DNA of 35,788 nucleotides, taken from contig CAZADS010000034.1 of assembly GCA_964483985.1 (NCBI GenBank), forward strand, positions 1 through 35,788, in the 5' to 3' direction. The notes under the pieces were generated by a model. It did not search any database and was not told the origin of the DNA. It worked only from the letters and a program-made list of their open reading frames with translations. Positions 26,077-34,043 of this stretch are shown here, in pieces. Positions within the stretch are counted from its first letter, which is position 1; every line of letters starts with the position of its first letter. The DNA comes from CAZADS01 sp964483985. Lineage in GTDB: Bacteria > Pseudomonadota > Alphaproteobacteria > Thalassobaculales > Thalassobaculaceae. The translations under genes and the position numbers were made by a program.

Positions 26077-27129
26077 TCAAGCAGGAATAATAACGCCTTT
26101 TCCAGAATCCTGCTTATCAAATCTTTCATATGCCTCGGCAGCTTGGTCGAGAGTCCATTTGTCTGTGAAAAGCTTTTCGACGTCTATATTATTATCCACA
26201 ATAAATTCAGCGCAATCTGATTGTCCCTGTGTAGAAAATGTCCAGGAGCCTACTAACGTCACTTGCCTCCTTAACATATCCGGGCTGACCTCAAGCATAA
26301 CGTTTCCTGTCTCTCCTACATAACAAGCCGTGCCCCAGGATCTAACGGCCTGCACGGCCGACTGTCTGGCGGAAGGTGCTGAAGAAGCATCAAGAGTCTT
26401 GTGCGCTCCTTCGCCGTTTGTTAGGTCTCGGATAGCAGTAACCGGGTCATTAGATCGAGAGTCAATAATTGTATCAGCCCCAAAAGCTTTTGCCATCTTT
26501 AGGCGTTCGGGCGAAATATCAAGTGCTATAACTTTTGCTCCCATCGCAGTAGCGAGTTGTGTGGCAGACAAACCTACCGGTCCTTGACCAAATATCGCTA
26601 GGGTTTCCCCCCCCTGAATCTTTAGTCGACGAAGAGCACCAAAAGCGGTGCCCGTTCCGCAGGAAATAGCAGCGCCTGCAGTAAATGATAATTCGTTTGG
26701 CAATGGAACTAGGGTGGATATTGGTACTCTCATATATTTAGCGTGGGCGCCGTGACCACTTGCTCCGAAAACAGTCGTTCCGTCCAGACACATCTGCTGC
26801 CAGCCGCCTTTACAATGTTTGCAATTCCCACAACCTTCATAGTGGTGATCCATAACGCGTTGCCCAATTGTAACTTCGTGTTTATCTATCGAGGATCCCA
26901 GTTCAACGACTACTCCGCAAGGCTCGTGGCCAGCAATCACGGGTTCATCCGCCATTTTGAACCCTGAGGATGTATCGCCCGGATTAAAAGGTGCTCTATA
27001 TCGATGAAGATCACTTCCGCACATACCCGAAGCTTTGATTTCTAATATAACATCACGAGGGCCGGGGGCAGGATCCGGAAACTCTCTTATTTCTAATCTT
27101 CTATCACCAACGAAAACGACACCCTTCAT
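26077..27129 (-). CDS. Zinc-dependent alcohol dehydrogenase family protein
   Basis: A 350-residue MDR dehydrogenase. Catalytic zinc ligands are C37 (GMCGSDLH) and H68-E69 (AGHEPCG); the structural zinc site is C100, C103, C106 and C114 (CGNCKHCKGGWQQMC). The NAD(P) motif IFGQGPVGLSATQLA follows in the Rossmann domain. The longest frame uses GTG at 27156; the ATG at 27127-27129 has GGGGAAGG just before it and gives the usual MKGVVF N-terminus, so I use it. It is related to threonine, sorbitol and formaldehyde-type dehydrogenases; substrate not determined. It lies downstream of the dehalogenase-like gene on the same strand (75 bases), possibly in one transcript. Confidence 0.92.
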   Translation of the reverse strand: MKGVVFVGDRRLEIREFPDPAPGPRDVILEIKASGMCGSDLHRYRAPFNPGDTSSGFKMADEPVIAGHEPCGVVVELGSSIDKHEVTIGQRVMDHHYEGCGNCKHCKGGWQQMCLDGTTVFGASGHGAHAKYMRVPISTLVPLPNELSFTAGAAISCGTGTAFGALRRLKIQGGETLAIFGQGPVGLSATQLATAMGAKVIALDISPERLKMAKAFGADTIIDSRSNDPVTAIRDLTNGEGAHKTLDASSAPSARQSAVQAVRSWGTACYVGETGNVMLEVSPDMLRRQVTLVGSWTFSTQGQSDCAEFIVDNNIDVEKLFTDKWTLDQAAEAYERFDKQDSGKGVIIPA

Positions 27130-27204
27130 TAACCTTCCCCTCAATACTGAGGCCACGAAATTATAATTATTAGATCTTGAGTATCGTTGCGCAAGAAAGT
27201 TATT

Positions 27205-27942
27205 TCAAGTTTGATCTGTTATCGCGATAGCTAACTCACTCATGGTGAAATAGAGAAAATTTATTTTAGGATAATTCTGGACTGGCAGTGTGGCTCCCCA
27301 TTTCCCCCCGGCGGAAAGTTTTTGACGATCAATCCAGGCCGTCGCTAAGTTCTGAAGGGTGGCTGGTAGGATGTCATGATGCAGGGATTGGGCCGTGTGT
27401 AAGATTTGTTCTGGTAAAATTCCGTGCTCGTCTTTTAATCGTCTAATCATATAGAGAAAATTTTGAGCATTGGGTTTATAGGAACCGATCTCTTCGGCCG
27501 TGTACACTGCATCAAACTTTACTCCTAACTTTGAAGCCGAATAAGAAAATCCAAGATTATCGACGTTGGATAGGACTACTAAAAAGTATTTGGTTTTTAA
27601 CAGGTTTAGTGAGTAGATCGAGTCTGGAAACGATGGCCAGTTGGAAACGGAATTTCCGAATTGTTCATCTAACTTTCTGTTAGTTATTAGGTTTAAATAG
27701 TTCGCTATATTCTTATGAACAACAGTTAGAAGATCAGTATAAAGCATTTGTGGAGTTAACGATTCTTGCGTTGTTTCTGTTTTTGCGAAAGCATATAGGA
27801 GTTGTTCTCGCGTGACCTTCCTGTCCCTGTTATTAGCAAGCAGTGGTTTGGCAGCGTTCCAAATACCTTGCTCCCAATCTATTAATGTACCATAGCAATC
27901 AAACGTCAGCGCTTTAAAATCCGCGAGATTTTTTTTCCCCAT
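27205..27942 (-). CDS. Haloacid dehalogenase type II-like HAD hydrolase
   Basis: A 245-residue HAD protein related to L-2-haloacid dehalogenases. Motif I is TFDCYGTLIDWE with nucleophile D15; motif II is SNVDN; motif III is SYKPN; motif IV is HTAQSLHHDILPA. DCYGTL and IDRQ near the end are typical of the type II group. A longer frame reaches 28020, but its extra 26 residues are unlike the family and the ATG at 27940-27942 starts a normal N-terminus. Dehalogenation is not assured; many of this group are phosphatases of unknown substrate. It is divergent from the bicupin gene at 28149, with which it shares a 206-base control region. Confidence 0.86.
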   Translation of the reverse strand: MGKKNLADFKALTFDCYGTLIDWEQGIWNAAKPLLANNRDRKVTREQLLYAFAKTETTQESLTPQMLYTDLLTVVHKNIANYLNLITNRKLDEQFGNSVSNWPSFPDSIYSLNLLKTKYFLVVLSNVDNLGFSYSASKLGVKFDAVYTAEEIGSYKPNAQNFLYMIRRLKDEHGILPEQILHTAQSLHHDILPATLQNLATAWIDRQKLSAGGKWGATLPVQNYPKINFLYFTMSELAIAITDQT

Positions 27943-28072
27943 AGTATACTTTACCTTGACAATTAATACTCGACACAACCGTATTTGAAGTAGTGTAGAA
28001 ATGACCAAAAATGGAGCCAAAACTTCATATTCGATAAATCATGTGTTTTATGTCCTTCATATTTTATAGAAA

Positions 28073-28092
28073 CATATTCTTGTGGGGATATG
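28073..28092. promoter_or_regulatory. Imperfect inverted repeat before the bicupin gene
   Basis: CATATTC and GGATATG, seven bases each with one mismatch, six bases apart, about 57 bases upstream of the bicupin ATG in the divergent gap. Candidate operator only. Confidence 0.22.
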
Positions 28093-28148
28093 ATACTTTC
28101 ATTTCCCGGTTTTATTAATACAAACCTTAAGCTCATTAAGGAGAGAAC

Positions 28149-29099
28149 ATGCCAACTAATGTTCGACCAAATTCAATCGCAGATCTCCCTGTCCAAGTTG
28201 CTTCCGACCCCACTAGTCAAGCGGAGACAAGAGCGCGCTATTTTAACACGGGAAACGCTTTTAATGTAAAGCTTCCTCCGGTGCCAAACTCCGTATTCAC
28301 AAAAGAACCCGCTATAGCTTTGAATTCGAAAACCCCCACCGGCCTTATTGCATGTGATGTATCAGGAATTATGAAATGCTCTTTTCCGGCAACCTCTCCT
28401 TTGGTAATGGCTTATTACGCAAAAATTTGTGCACTTGAGGAATTAAAGACCAATTTTAAAGCCAGTGGCGTAGTGCATTATGTTATTAAAGGCAGTGGCA
28501 CAACAAATACCGACGGCGATTCGATATCGTGGAGTTCGGGCGATGTGTTTGTAACTCCAGGGGGATGTCAGCAAATACATTGTGCAGCGACACAGGACGC
28601 GATTATTTGGGTGGTGACAAATGAACCTTTATTATCTTTTGAAAAGTTGAGACCTCCAGAATCAGGTGAAGCGCCCACAGAATTGGTACATTACCCAGCT
28701 AAAGAAATAAAAAAACAAATTGATCTGATTTACAATATAGGCCGAGGGGATGACATAGCGGGTTCTGCTCTGATTTTTTCTTCGGATAAACAGGAAGCAA
28801 GTAGGAATGTGTTACCCACGTTAACGGTTGCTATGAACTCATTACCTCCTGGAGTTATGCAACGCCCACATCGTCACAATTCGGTTGCTGTTTCATTGAT
28901 TATAAAAGGAGAAAATTGCTTTTCTATGATCGACGGGCAACGAAAGGATTGGGCTCAATGGGCAACAACTATTACTCCACCCGTTTCGTTACATTCACAT
29001 CACAATGAAGGATCTGAACAAGCGTTATTTCTTATTGTTCAGGATGGTGGGATTTATTATCACGCCAGGGCTATGGGATTTGAGTTTTTTGATAAATAA
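28149..29099 (+). CDS. Bicupin domain protein
   Basis: A 316-residue two-cupin protein distantly like gentisate 1,2-dioxygenases. The first cupin (about 85-160) has the barrel turn GVVHYVIKGSG and SWSSGDVFVTPGG but lacks the metal-binding HxH at its expected place (TNFKASG). The second (about 225-305) has PHRH with H241 and H243, and LHSHH with H282, H284 and H285 as further ligands, so metal should sit there. AAGGAGAG lies four to five bases before the ATG, a strong site. The TauD-type dioxygenase gene starts 24 bases after its stop, so the two are one operon. Likely a dioxygenase or isomerase acting in the same pathway; substrate unknown. Confidence 0.88.
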   Translation: MPTNVRPNSIADLPVQVASDPTSQAETRARYFNTGNAFNVKLPPVPNSVFTKEPAIALNSKTPTGLIACDVSGIMKCSFPATSPLVMAYYAKICALEELKTNFKASGVVHYVIKGSGTTNTDGDSISWSSGDVFVTPGGCQQIHCAATQDAIIWVVTNEPLLSFEKLRPPESGEAPTELVHYPAKEIKKQIDLIYNIGRGDDIAGSALIFSSDKQEASRNVLPTLTVAMNSLPPGVMQRPHRHNSVAVSLIIKGENCFSMIDGQRKDWAQWATTITPPVSLHSHHNEGSEQALFLIVQDGGIYYHARAMGFEFFDK

Positions 29100-29123
29100 G
29101 AAGGTATGAATAGGAGAAGGTTA

Positions 29124-30017
29124 ATGGTGGCGGAACAAAAAACGAACCCAAGATCAATTTCTATCCGAAAACTTCATCCGGCAATCGGGGCGGAGGTTCG
29201 TGAAGTGGATTTTACCAAGCCTCTTTCTTCCACGGCCATTACTCAAATTCATCAGGCCTGGATGAAGCATCATGTTTTAGTGTTCCCTGAGCAAGCTATA
29301 GATGATTCGCAACATGTCGCCGTTACACGTCATTTTGGAGAACCCGAAGTTTTTCATCAGAGCATTATAAAGTCTAAATTTATTAAAGAGATTTTTCGTG
29401 TCTCGAATACCGATGAGGATGGGAACCTCATGTCACAAACAGATCCTATTCAACAGCAACTCTCTAGTGCAAAAAAATGGCATACTGATTCGAGCTACCG
29501 TCAAAATCCGGCCATGGGATCTCTGCTCCATGGAATTAAAGTAAGTCGCACAGGGGGGTTGACCTGTTTTACAAACATGTATGCGGTCTACGATGCATTA
29601 CCTAGCGATATGAAAGAAAAGATCGGGGCTCGTAAATGTCGGCATGACTTCGAAAATTTGAGTCGAATTTCTGGGGCTAGAAAACCAACTGACGAAGAGC
29701 GATCCGCCATGCCCCCCATATGGCAGCCGATGGTAAGAAAACATCCAGTCACAGGACGAAAATCTTTGTATATCAGTCCAATTTATAATGACCATGTTGA
29801 GGGAATGAGTGAGAGTGAGTCCTTTAATTTGATCGCGGAACTGGCAGAATTCGCGGGGCAAGAGCATTTTGTTTACCGGCATAAATGGGAGACAGACGAC
29901 ATACTAATGTGGGATAACAGATGTACGATGCATCTGGTTACGCCGCATGATCCGTCTGAAAAGCGTATCATGCATCGAACTACGATCGTAGGTGACGGGC
30001 CGGTGTTAGCTGGTTGA
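29124..30017 (+). CDS. TauD/TfdA family Fe(II)/2-oxoglutarate dioxygenase
   Basis: A 297-residue dioxygenase, the second of this family in the window. Iron ligands are H120 and D122 (WHTDSS) and H270 (NRCTMH); R285 (IMHR), fifteen residues after H270, should bind 2-oxoglutarate. An ATG at 29106 would add six residues but has its purines only one base away; AGGAG at 29112-29116 lies seven bases before the ATG at 29124, which I use. It is coupled to the bicupin gene and convergent with the SDR gene (36-base gap). It resembles the 2,4-D/alkylsulfatase dioxygenase branch more than TauD itself, but the substrate cannot be read from sequence. Confidence 0.92.
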   Translation: MVAEQKTNPRSISIRKLHPAIGAEVREVDFTKPLSSTAITQIHQAWMKHHVLVFPEQAIDDSQHVAVTRHFGEPEVFHQSIIKSKFIKEIFRVSNTDEDGNLMSQTDPIQQQLSSAKKWHTDSSYRQNPAMGSLLHGIKVSRTGGLTCFTNMYAVYDALPSDMKEKIGARKCRHDFENLSRISGARKPTDEERSAMPPIWQPMVRKHPVTGRKSLYISPIYNDHVEGMSESESFNLIAELAEFAGQEHFVYRHKWETDDILMWDNRCTMHLVTPHDPSEKRIMHRTTIVGDGPVLAG

Positions 30018-30053
30018 ATTTTAGTTCAAATTCTTAATTCTACAATGTCTCTT

Positions 30054-30818
30054 CTATTTGAAGTTCGCAACGCGAGCTCGAATCGATTCGTCTCTATACG
30101 ATACATCATCTCCATCAAATTCTCTGGCATCTGTAGTACATAGCCAAGCTATTGTCTTAGCGGGGCGATCAACAGGCGAATGCGCTGAAGGATCCATTTG
30201 ACTAATTGGGTTTAAGCCGGATTTTTTAATCGAAATTTGCATACCAGTCATTACTGTGCCGGGGCTTAAACCCACAATCCTTATTCCTGCTCCTGCATAC
30301 TCTAAATGACCCATTCGAGTTAACATTAATACCGCTGCTTTACTGGAACAGTAATGGCTCCATCCGTCCAAAGGGTTAATGGCGGCCCCGGAGCTAATAT
30401 TGATAATAGTTCCGAAGCCTTGGTGTTGCATAACTGGAATAGCCGTGCGCATTCCAAAATAAACACCCTTATAGTTAACATCTACAACCTGAATCCATTC
30501 ATGCGGATCAGACTCTGCGAGTCTCGAAATAGGATCAATTAATCCAGCGTTATTCACCAGAATATCCAACTTTCCGAAGGTGGATAAACATGTTTCTATA
30601 GTTGCATCAACATCATCGTATTGAGTTACGTCGCATTTAACGGCTAAGGCCTTCCCGCCCAAATTTCGTATTTCCTTTGCATGGCTCTCTATTTCGCTGA
30701 ATGTTCTGGCGGCTAAAATAACTGATACACCGCGTAGGGCTAGCTCTCGAGCAGCTGCTTCACCGATGCCTCGACTTGCTCCAGTAATTACTGCTGTCTT
30801 ACCCGTGAATTCCGACAT
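30054..30818 (-). CDS. Short-chain dehydrogenase/reductase
   Basis: A 254-residue classical SDR. The NAD(P) motif is TGASRGIG (12-19), NNAG is at 89-92, the catalytic serine is in ISSGA (142-143), and Y156 with K160 form YCSSK. R39 at the end of the second strand (LAART) favours NADP. AAGGAA lies about six bases before the ATG. The gene is convergent with the TauD-type gene and has its own upstream region of 186 bases. An oxidoreductase acting on an alcohol or ketone, substrate unknown; its neighbours suggest a catabolic role. Confidence 0.94.
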   Translation of the reverse strand: MSEFTGKTAVITGASRGIGEAAARELALRGVSVILAARTFSEIESHAKEIRNLGGKALAVKCDVTQYDDVDATIETCLSTFGKLDILVNNAGLIDPISRLAESDPHEWIQVVDVNYKGVYFGMRTAIPVMQHQGFGTIINISSGAAINPLDGWSHYCSSKAAVLMLTRMGHLEYAGAGIRIVGLSPGTVMTGMQISIKKSGLNPISQMDPSAHSPVDRPAKTIAWLCTTDAREFDGDDVSYRDESIRARVANFK

Positions 30819-31004
30819 GTAAATTCCTTAATCTCGAGGTTAAAGTTAATTTAATTGCAAATTTTCGAATGTTCGTCACGTTACAAAATATAAATTATTG
30901 AGGTTAGAGAAAAATGTGGCTGCAACTTAACTTAGTTATTCAAAACAATTAATCCTAGATATTGTCAAAAAAGATTTAACATCGAGCATTACAAAAAAGA
31001 AATC

Positions 31005-31319
31005 CTATTTAATTTTTGACCAAGAGGTAGGTCGGCATAGTTTATTTTCCTGACTAAGGACAAGGCCTTCGGTTTGGCTCTGGTAATTTGACCAAGCCGG
31101 GTCCGCGTCTCTATTGTTTCTCCTTCGCTCGAGATCAGATAAATTTTCATAACCCCAAAAATGTATCACTTGGTTTAATGCCCCATGCTCCACGACGAAG
31201 TAACCCAAGGGTTCGCCGATATGCCGACGTTGAATTGGCAAAGCTATTTCTTCAAACAATTTTAAGTAGTGTTTCATCATCCTGGGGACGATATTATATA
31301 TTCTCACATCAACAATCAT
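31005..31319 (-). CDS. NIPSNAP family protein
   Basis: A 104-residue single NIPSNAP domain, a ferredoxin-like fold that dimerises. The opening VDVRIYNIVPRMMKHYLKLFEE, the GYFVVEHGALNQVIHFWGYENLSDLERRR core and DPAWSNY are typical. Bacterial members have no firmly established reaction and are often found next to catabolic genes. It is divergent from the M20 hydrolase gene (110-base gap), so the two may share control. The ribosome site is weak. Confidence 0.88.
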   Translation of the reverse strand: MIVDVRIYNIVPRMMKHYLKLFEEIALPIQRRHIGEPLGYFVVEHGALNQVIHFWGYENLSDLERRRNNRDADPAWSNYQSQTEGLVLSQENKLCRPTSWSKIK

Positions 31320-31429
31320 TTCATTAATTCCATTTTTGTTAAATTAGGGAGATCATGTTTACCTGTATTTGGTTAAATAGGATCCACATTTTATTAAGAT
31401 AAATTATTATAATCCGCAGGGGTTAAATT

Positions 31430-32710
31430 ATGGCGATCTCAGTTCTTTCGAGAGTAATTGCTTCTCAAACAAGCTTAGCTCATAAATTGTTTGACGAATT
31501 GGCAACCCATACATTCGATGGAGAGGGTATAACCCGAGCATCTTACGGAGAGGGTGAGCAGGCCGCCCGAGATATTTTGGAACGGGAGGCATCCGCCTTG
31601 GGATTAAATATCGATGATGATGCCGCGGGAAATTTATATATGACTTTGCCGGGAAGGGATCGAAGTGCAAAACCTATAATTATTGGGTCCCATATGGATT
31701 CAGTGGCGCAAGGAGGTAATTTTGATGGAGCAGCTGGTATAATTTCGGGATTAGTAGCCTGCGCTGGATTCAAGACTGCAGATATTATCCCAATGAGAGA
31801 TATTAAAGTCATGGGTATTCGGGCGGAAGAAAGTGCGTGGTTTGGAGTTTCTTACATCGGTAGCCGGGCTGCCCTTGGCATTTTACCCGCTGGAACGTTG
31901 GAAAATGCTCGTAGAATTGATACAAATAGATCGTTGGCTGAACATATGGCTGAAGCCGGATATGATCCAAAAAGACTTATAGACGGGGAAATATTTTTAG
32001 CACCGAAATCTTTGCATGCCTATATAGAAATTCATATTGAACAAGGCCCAATTTTGGAGAAAAATAATATTCCGGTAGGCATAGTGACCGGTATACGGGG
32101 CAATCGAAGGTTTCCAAGAGCCCGATGCATTGGAGAATATTCACACTGTGGTGGGGTGCCCCGTGAATATCGAAGGGACGCCGTGATAGCGGTCTCTGAA
32201 TTTGTCCATGGTTTGGATAATTTCTGGGACGATTGCGAGAAAGAGGGCTTAGATTTTGCTTTTACGGTAGGAAAAATTTATACAGACGTTAAACGCCACG
32301 CCATGACTAAAATTGCAGGAACTGTTGATTTCAGTCTAGATATACGAAGTTTGGATAGCAGTGTAATGGACCGAGTGATACAAAATATTGACTATTTAAC
32401 AAAAGACATTTCCGAAAACCGCGGGGTTACTTTTGAACTGGGTGAGTGCACTAGTGCGGCGCCTGGTCCGATGGCTCCTGAAATTACGATGGAATTGCAG
32501 AAAGGAACTCATGAACTTAAAATTAATGCAATGCAAATAGCGAGTGGTGCCAGTCATGATGCCGCTGCGTTTGCCGCAACGGGTGTTCCCACGCAAATGA
32601 TTTTTATAAGAAATAAAAATGGTAGCCATAATCCAAATGAATCCATGAAAATTGATGATTTCATGGAAGCAACAAAATTGTTGGGGTGGTGGTTGGAAAA
32701 TAGCAAGTAA
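31430..32710 (+). CDS. M20-family Zn hydrolase (N-carbamoyl amino acid hydrolase / allantoate amidohydrolase type)
   Basis: A 426-residue binuclear-metal amidohydrolase of the group that opens N-carbamoyl amino acids, ureidopropionate or allantoate. Metal ligands are H88 (GSHMDS), D99 (GNFDGAAG), E133 or E134 (RAEESAWFG), H202 (IHIEQG) and H400 (GSHNPNE). CAGGGG lies seven bases before the ATG. The following small gene overlaps its stop by one base (TAATG). In standard carbamoylases EEGSRF is seen where this has EESAWFG, so it belongs to a side branch. With the hydantoinase-like gene downstream, it should carry out the second step, hydrolysis of the ring-opened carbamoyl product. Confidence 0.92.
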   Translation: MAISVLSRVIASQTSLAHKLFDELATHTFDGEGITRASYGEGEQAARDILEREASALGLNIDDDAAGNLYMTLPGRDRSAKPIIIGSHMDSVAQGGNFDGAAGIISGLVACAGFKTADIIPMRDIKVMGIRAEESAWFGVSYIGSRAALGILPAGTLENARRIDTNRSLAEHMAEAGYDPKRLIDGEIFLAPKSLHAYIEIHIEQGPILEKNNIPVGIVTGIRGNRRFPRARCIGEYSHCGGVPREYRRDAVIAVSEFVHGLDNFWDDCEKEGLDFAFTVGKIYTDVKRHAMTKIAGTVDFSLDIRSLDSSVMDRVIQNIDYLTKDISENRGVTFELGECTSAAPGPMAPEITMELQKGTHELKINAMQIASGASHDAAAFAATGVPTQMIFIRNKNGSHNPNESMKIDDFMEATKLLGWWLENSK

Positions 32711-32994
32711 TGACACAAGAACGATTTCACTTATTATTAGAGGGTGCCGTGGAAATTTGGCAACTGGATGTTAATCTAGAATTTACCCCTGATAAATTTG
32801 AATGCACTATACAGGCAGATGGCAAGGAACTGATGATTGTTATGTTTAATAATTATCCCTTTGGCTGGGTTTGGGAAATTTTCGTGCCGGGTAGACGTAA
32901 ATACGTTCACCCTTCAGTGGGCGCCGCTTTGCAGAACATGAGAAATTTATTGTGCCCTGATAGGCAAATCGGGCGAGCTGTTTTTCTTCAATGA
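32710..32994 (+). CDS. Uncharacterised 94-residue protein between the M20 hydrolase and the CobW GTPase
   Basis: I do not recognise this family. The frame is clearly coding: its ATG overlaps the upstream stop (TAATG) and its stop overlaps the downstream start (ATGA), so it is translationally coupled on both sides. It is soluble, with no signal peptide or membrane segment, and is rich in aromatic residues: W18 in VEIWQLDVN, FNNYPFGWVWEIFVPGRRKY in the middle, and a C-terminal helix-like stretch VGAALQNMRNLLCPDRQIG with a single cysteine. Alternating hydrophobics suggest a small beta-rich domain followed by a helix. Its position suggests an accessory or assembly role for the M20 enzyme or the GTPase; that is inference from coupling only. 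Confidence 0.82.
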   Translation: MTQERFHLLLEGAVEIWQLDVNLEFTPDKFECTIQADGKELMIVMFNNYPFGWVWEIFVPGRRKYVHPSVGAALQNMRNLLCPDRQIGRAVFLQ

Positions 32995-33989
32995 GTATAA
33001 CGGCAAACATTTTACCTCCATTACCTTTGACCGTAATCACTGGATTCCTCGGCAGCGGTAAAACAACTCTTATTAGAAAACTGTTAATGCGACCGGAGCT
33101 TGGAAGAACCGCGGTAATTATTAATGAATATGGTGAAATAGGATTAGATCATGACCTCATTGAAAATAGCAAAGAGGATCTCATAGAACTCAGCACTGGA
33201 TGTTTATGTTGTGTCATGCGGGGTGATCTTACTAATGCTGTCACTCGATTAATGGATAGGCGAAACGAGGGGAGTAATTTTGACCGTATTATTTTGGAGA
33301 CTACGGGCTTGGCGGATCCAGGGCCAATAGTTCACGCTTTAATAGCTGACCCTGTATTGCGCTCATTCGTTAACTTGGACCATGTCCTTGTGACGGTAGA
33401 TAGTATTAATGGTGCTTCTACTTTGGAGCAGTTTAGTGAAGCTAGAAAACAAATAGCTCTTGCTGATACGCTTGTGATAACCAAAACTGATATTGAAAAT
33501 TCTAAACCGGAGGATTTACAAAAACAAATAGAAGGCATTAATCATCAAGCTTCTATCATTTTTTGCAAACTAGGGATTATTGACCCAAATGTGATTACCA
33601 ATCCTCAACCTGAAACGATCGATACAAAAATTTTTGTAGATGAGGAACACGCGCATAGTCACGGACATGCTGATATCAAATCGGTATCCTTAAAATTTCA
33701 GTCGCCAATTGAAGCCGTAGCGTTAACTTTATTTTTGCAAATATTATCGGAGACATTTGGCGCGGACCTTATACGTTTAAAAGGGATAATTTGTGTTAAA
33801 GAAGCCCCGGAAACACCAGCGGTTGTCCACGGAGTGCAACATATTTTTCATCCAATGAATTGGCTAAACCCCGTAAAAGATTTCCCTTTTGCGTCTCGTT
33901 TAGTGTTAATAGGTAGGGGATTACATAAAGAATGGTTAGAGACTTTGATGCAAGTGGTACAGGAGGAGGTTAGAGAAACTAGTCGATAA
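32991..33989 (+). CDS. CobW/COG0523 family metal-chaperone GTPase
   Basis: A 332-residue G3E GTPase. Walker A is GFLGSGKTT (18-26); the metal-binding CxCC motif is C71-L-C73-C74 in STGCLCC; the Walker B region ETTGLADPGP and the guanine-specificity TKTD (164-167) are intact. A histidine-rich loop EEHAHSHGH (H220, H222, H224, H226) precedes the C-terminal CobW_C domain. Such proteins use GTP hydrolysis to insert zinc, cobalt, nickel or iron into client enzymes. It sits between two metalloamidohydrolases, M20 upstream (through the small gene) and hydantoinase downstream, which are the obvious clients. Its start overlaps the small gene's stop by four bases. Confidence 0.94.
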   Translation: MSITANILPPLPLTVITGFLGSGKTTLIRKLLMRPELGRTAVIINEYGEIGLDHDLIENSKEDLIELSTGCLCCVMRGDLTNAVTRLMDRRNEGSNFDRIILETTGLADPGPIVHALIADPVLRSFVNLDHVLVTVDSINGASTLEQFSEARKQIALADTLVITKTDIENSKPEDLQKQIEGINHQASIIFCKLGIIDPNVITNPQPETIDTKIFVDEEHAHSHGHADIKSVSLKFQSPIEAVALTLFLQILSETFGADLIRLKGIICVKEAPETPAVVHGVQHIFHPMNWLNPVKDFPFASRLVLIGRGLHKEWLETLMQVVQEEVRETSR

Positions 33990-34043
33990 TACAGATTTTT
34001 GATTGGAAGTATCAAGTTATTGTTGTGAAGGGAATTCATTGAT

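Noticed and set aside
30016..30033. GAATTT/AAATTC hairpin as a terminator between the dioxygenase and SDR genes
   Set aside because: Six AT-rich pairs overlapping the stop codon without a T run are too weak to support the call.
31408..31413. Perfect TATAAT before the M20 hydrolase gene as its promoter
   Set aside because: Transcription would begin around 31420, inside the Shine-Dalgarno sequence, and no acceptable -35 is at the right distance. It is probably chance in an AT-rich gap.
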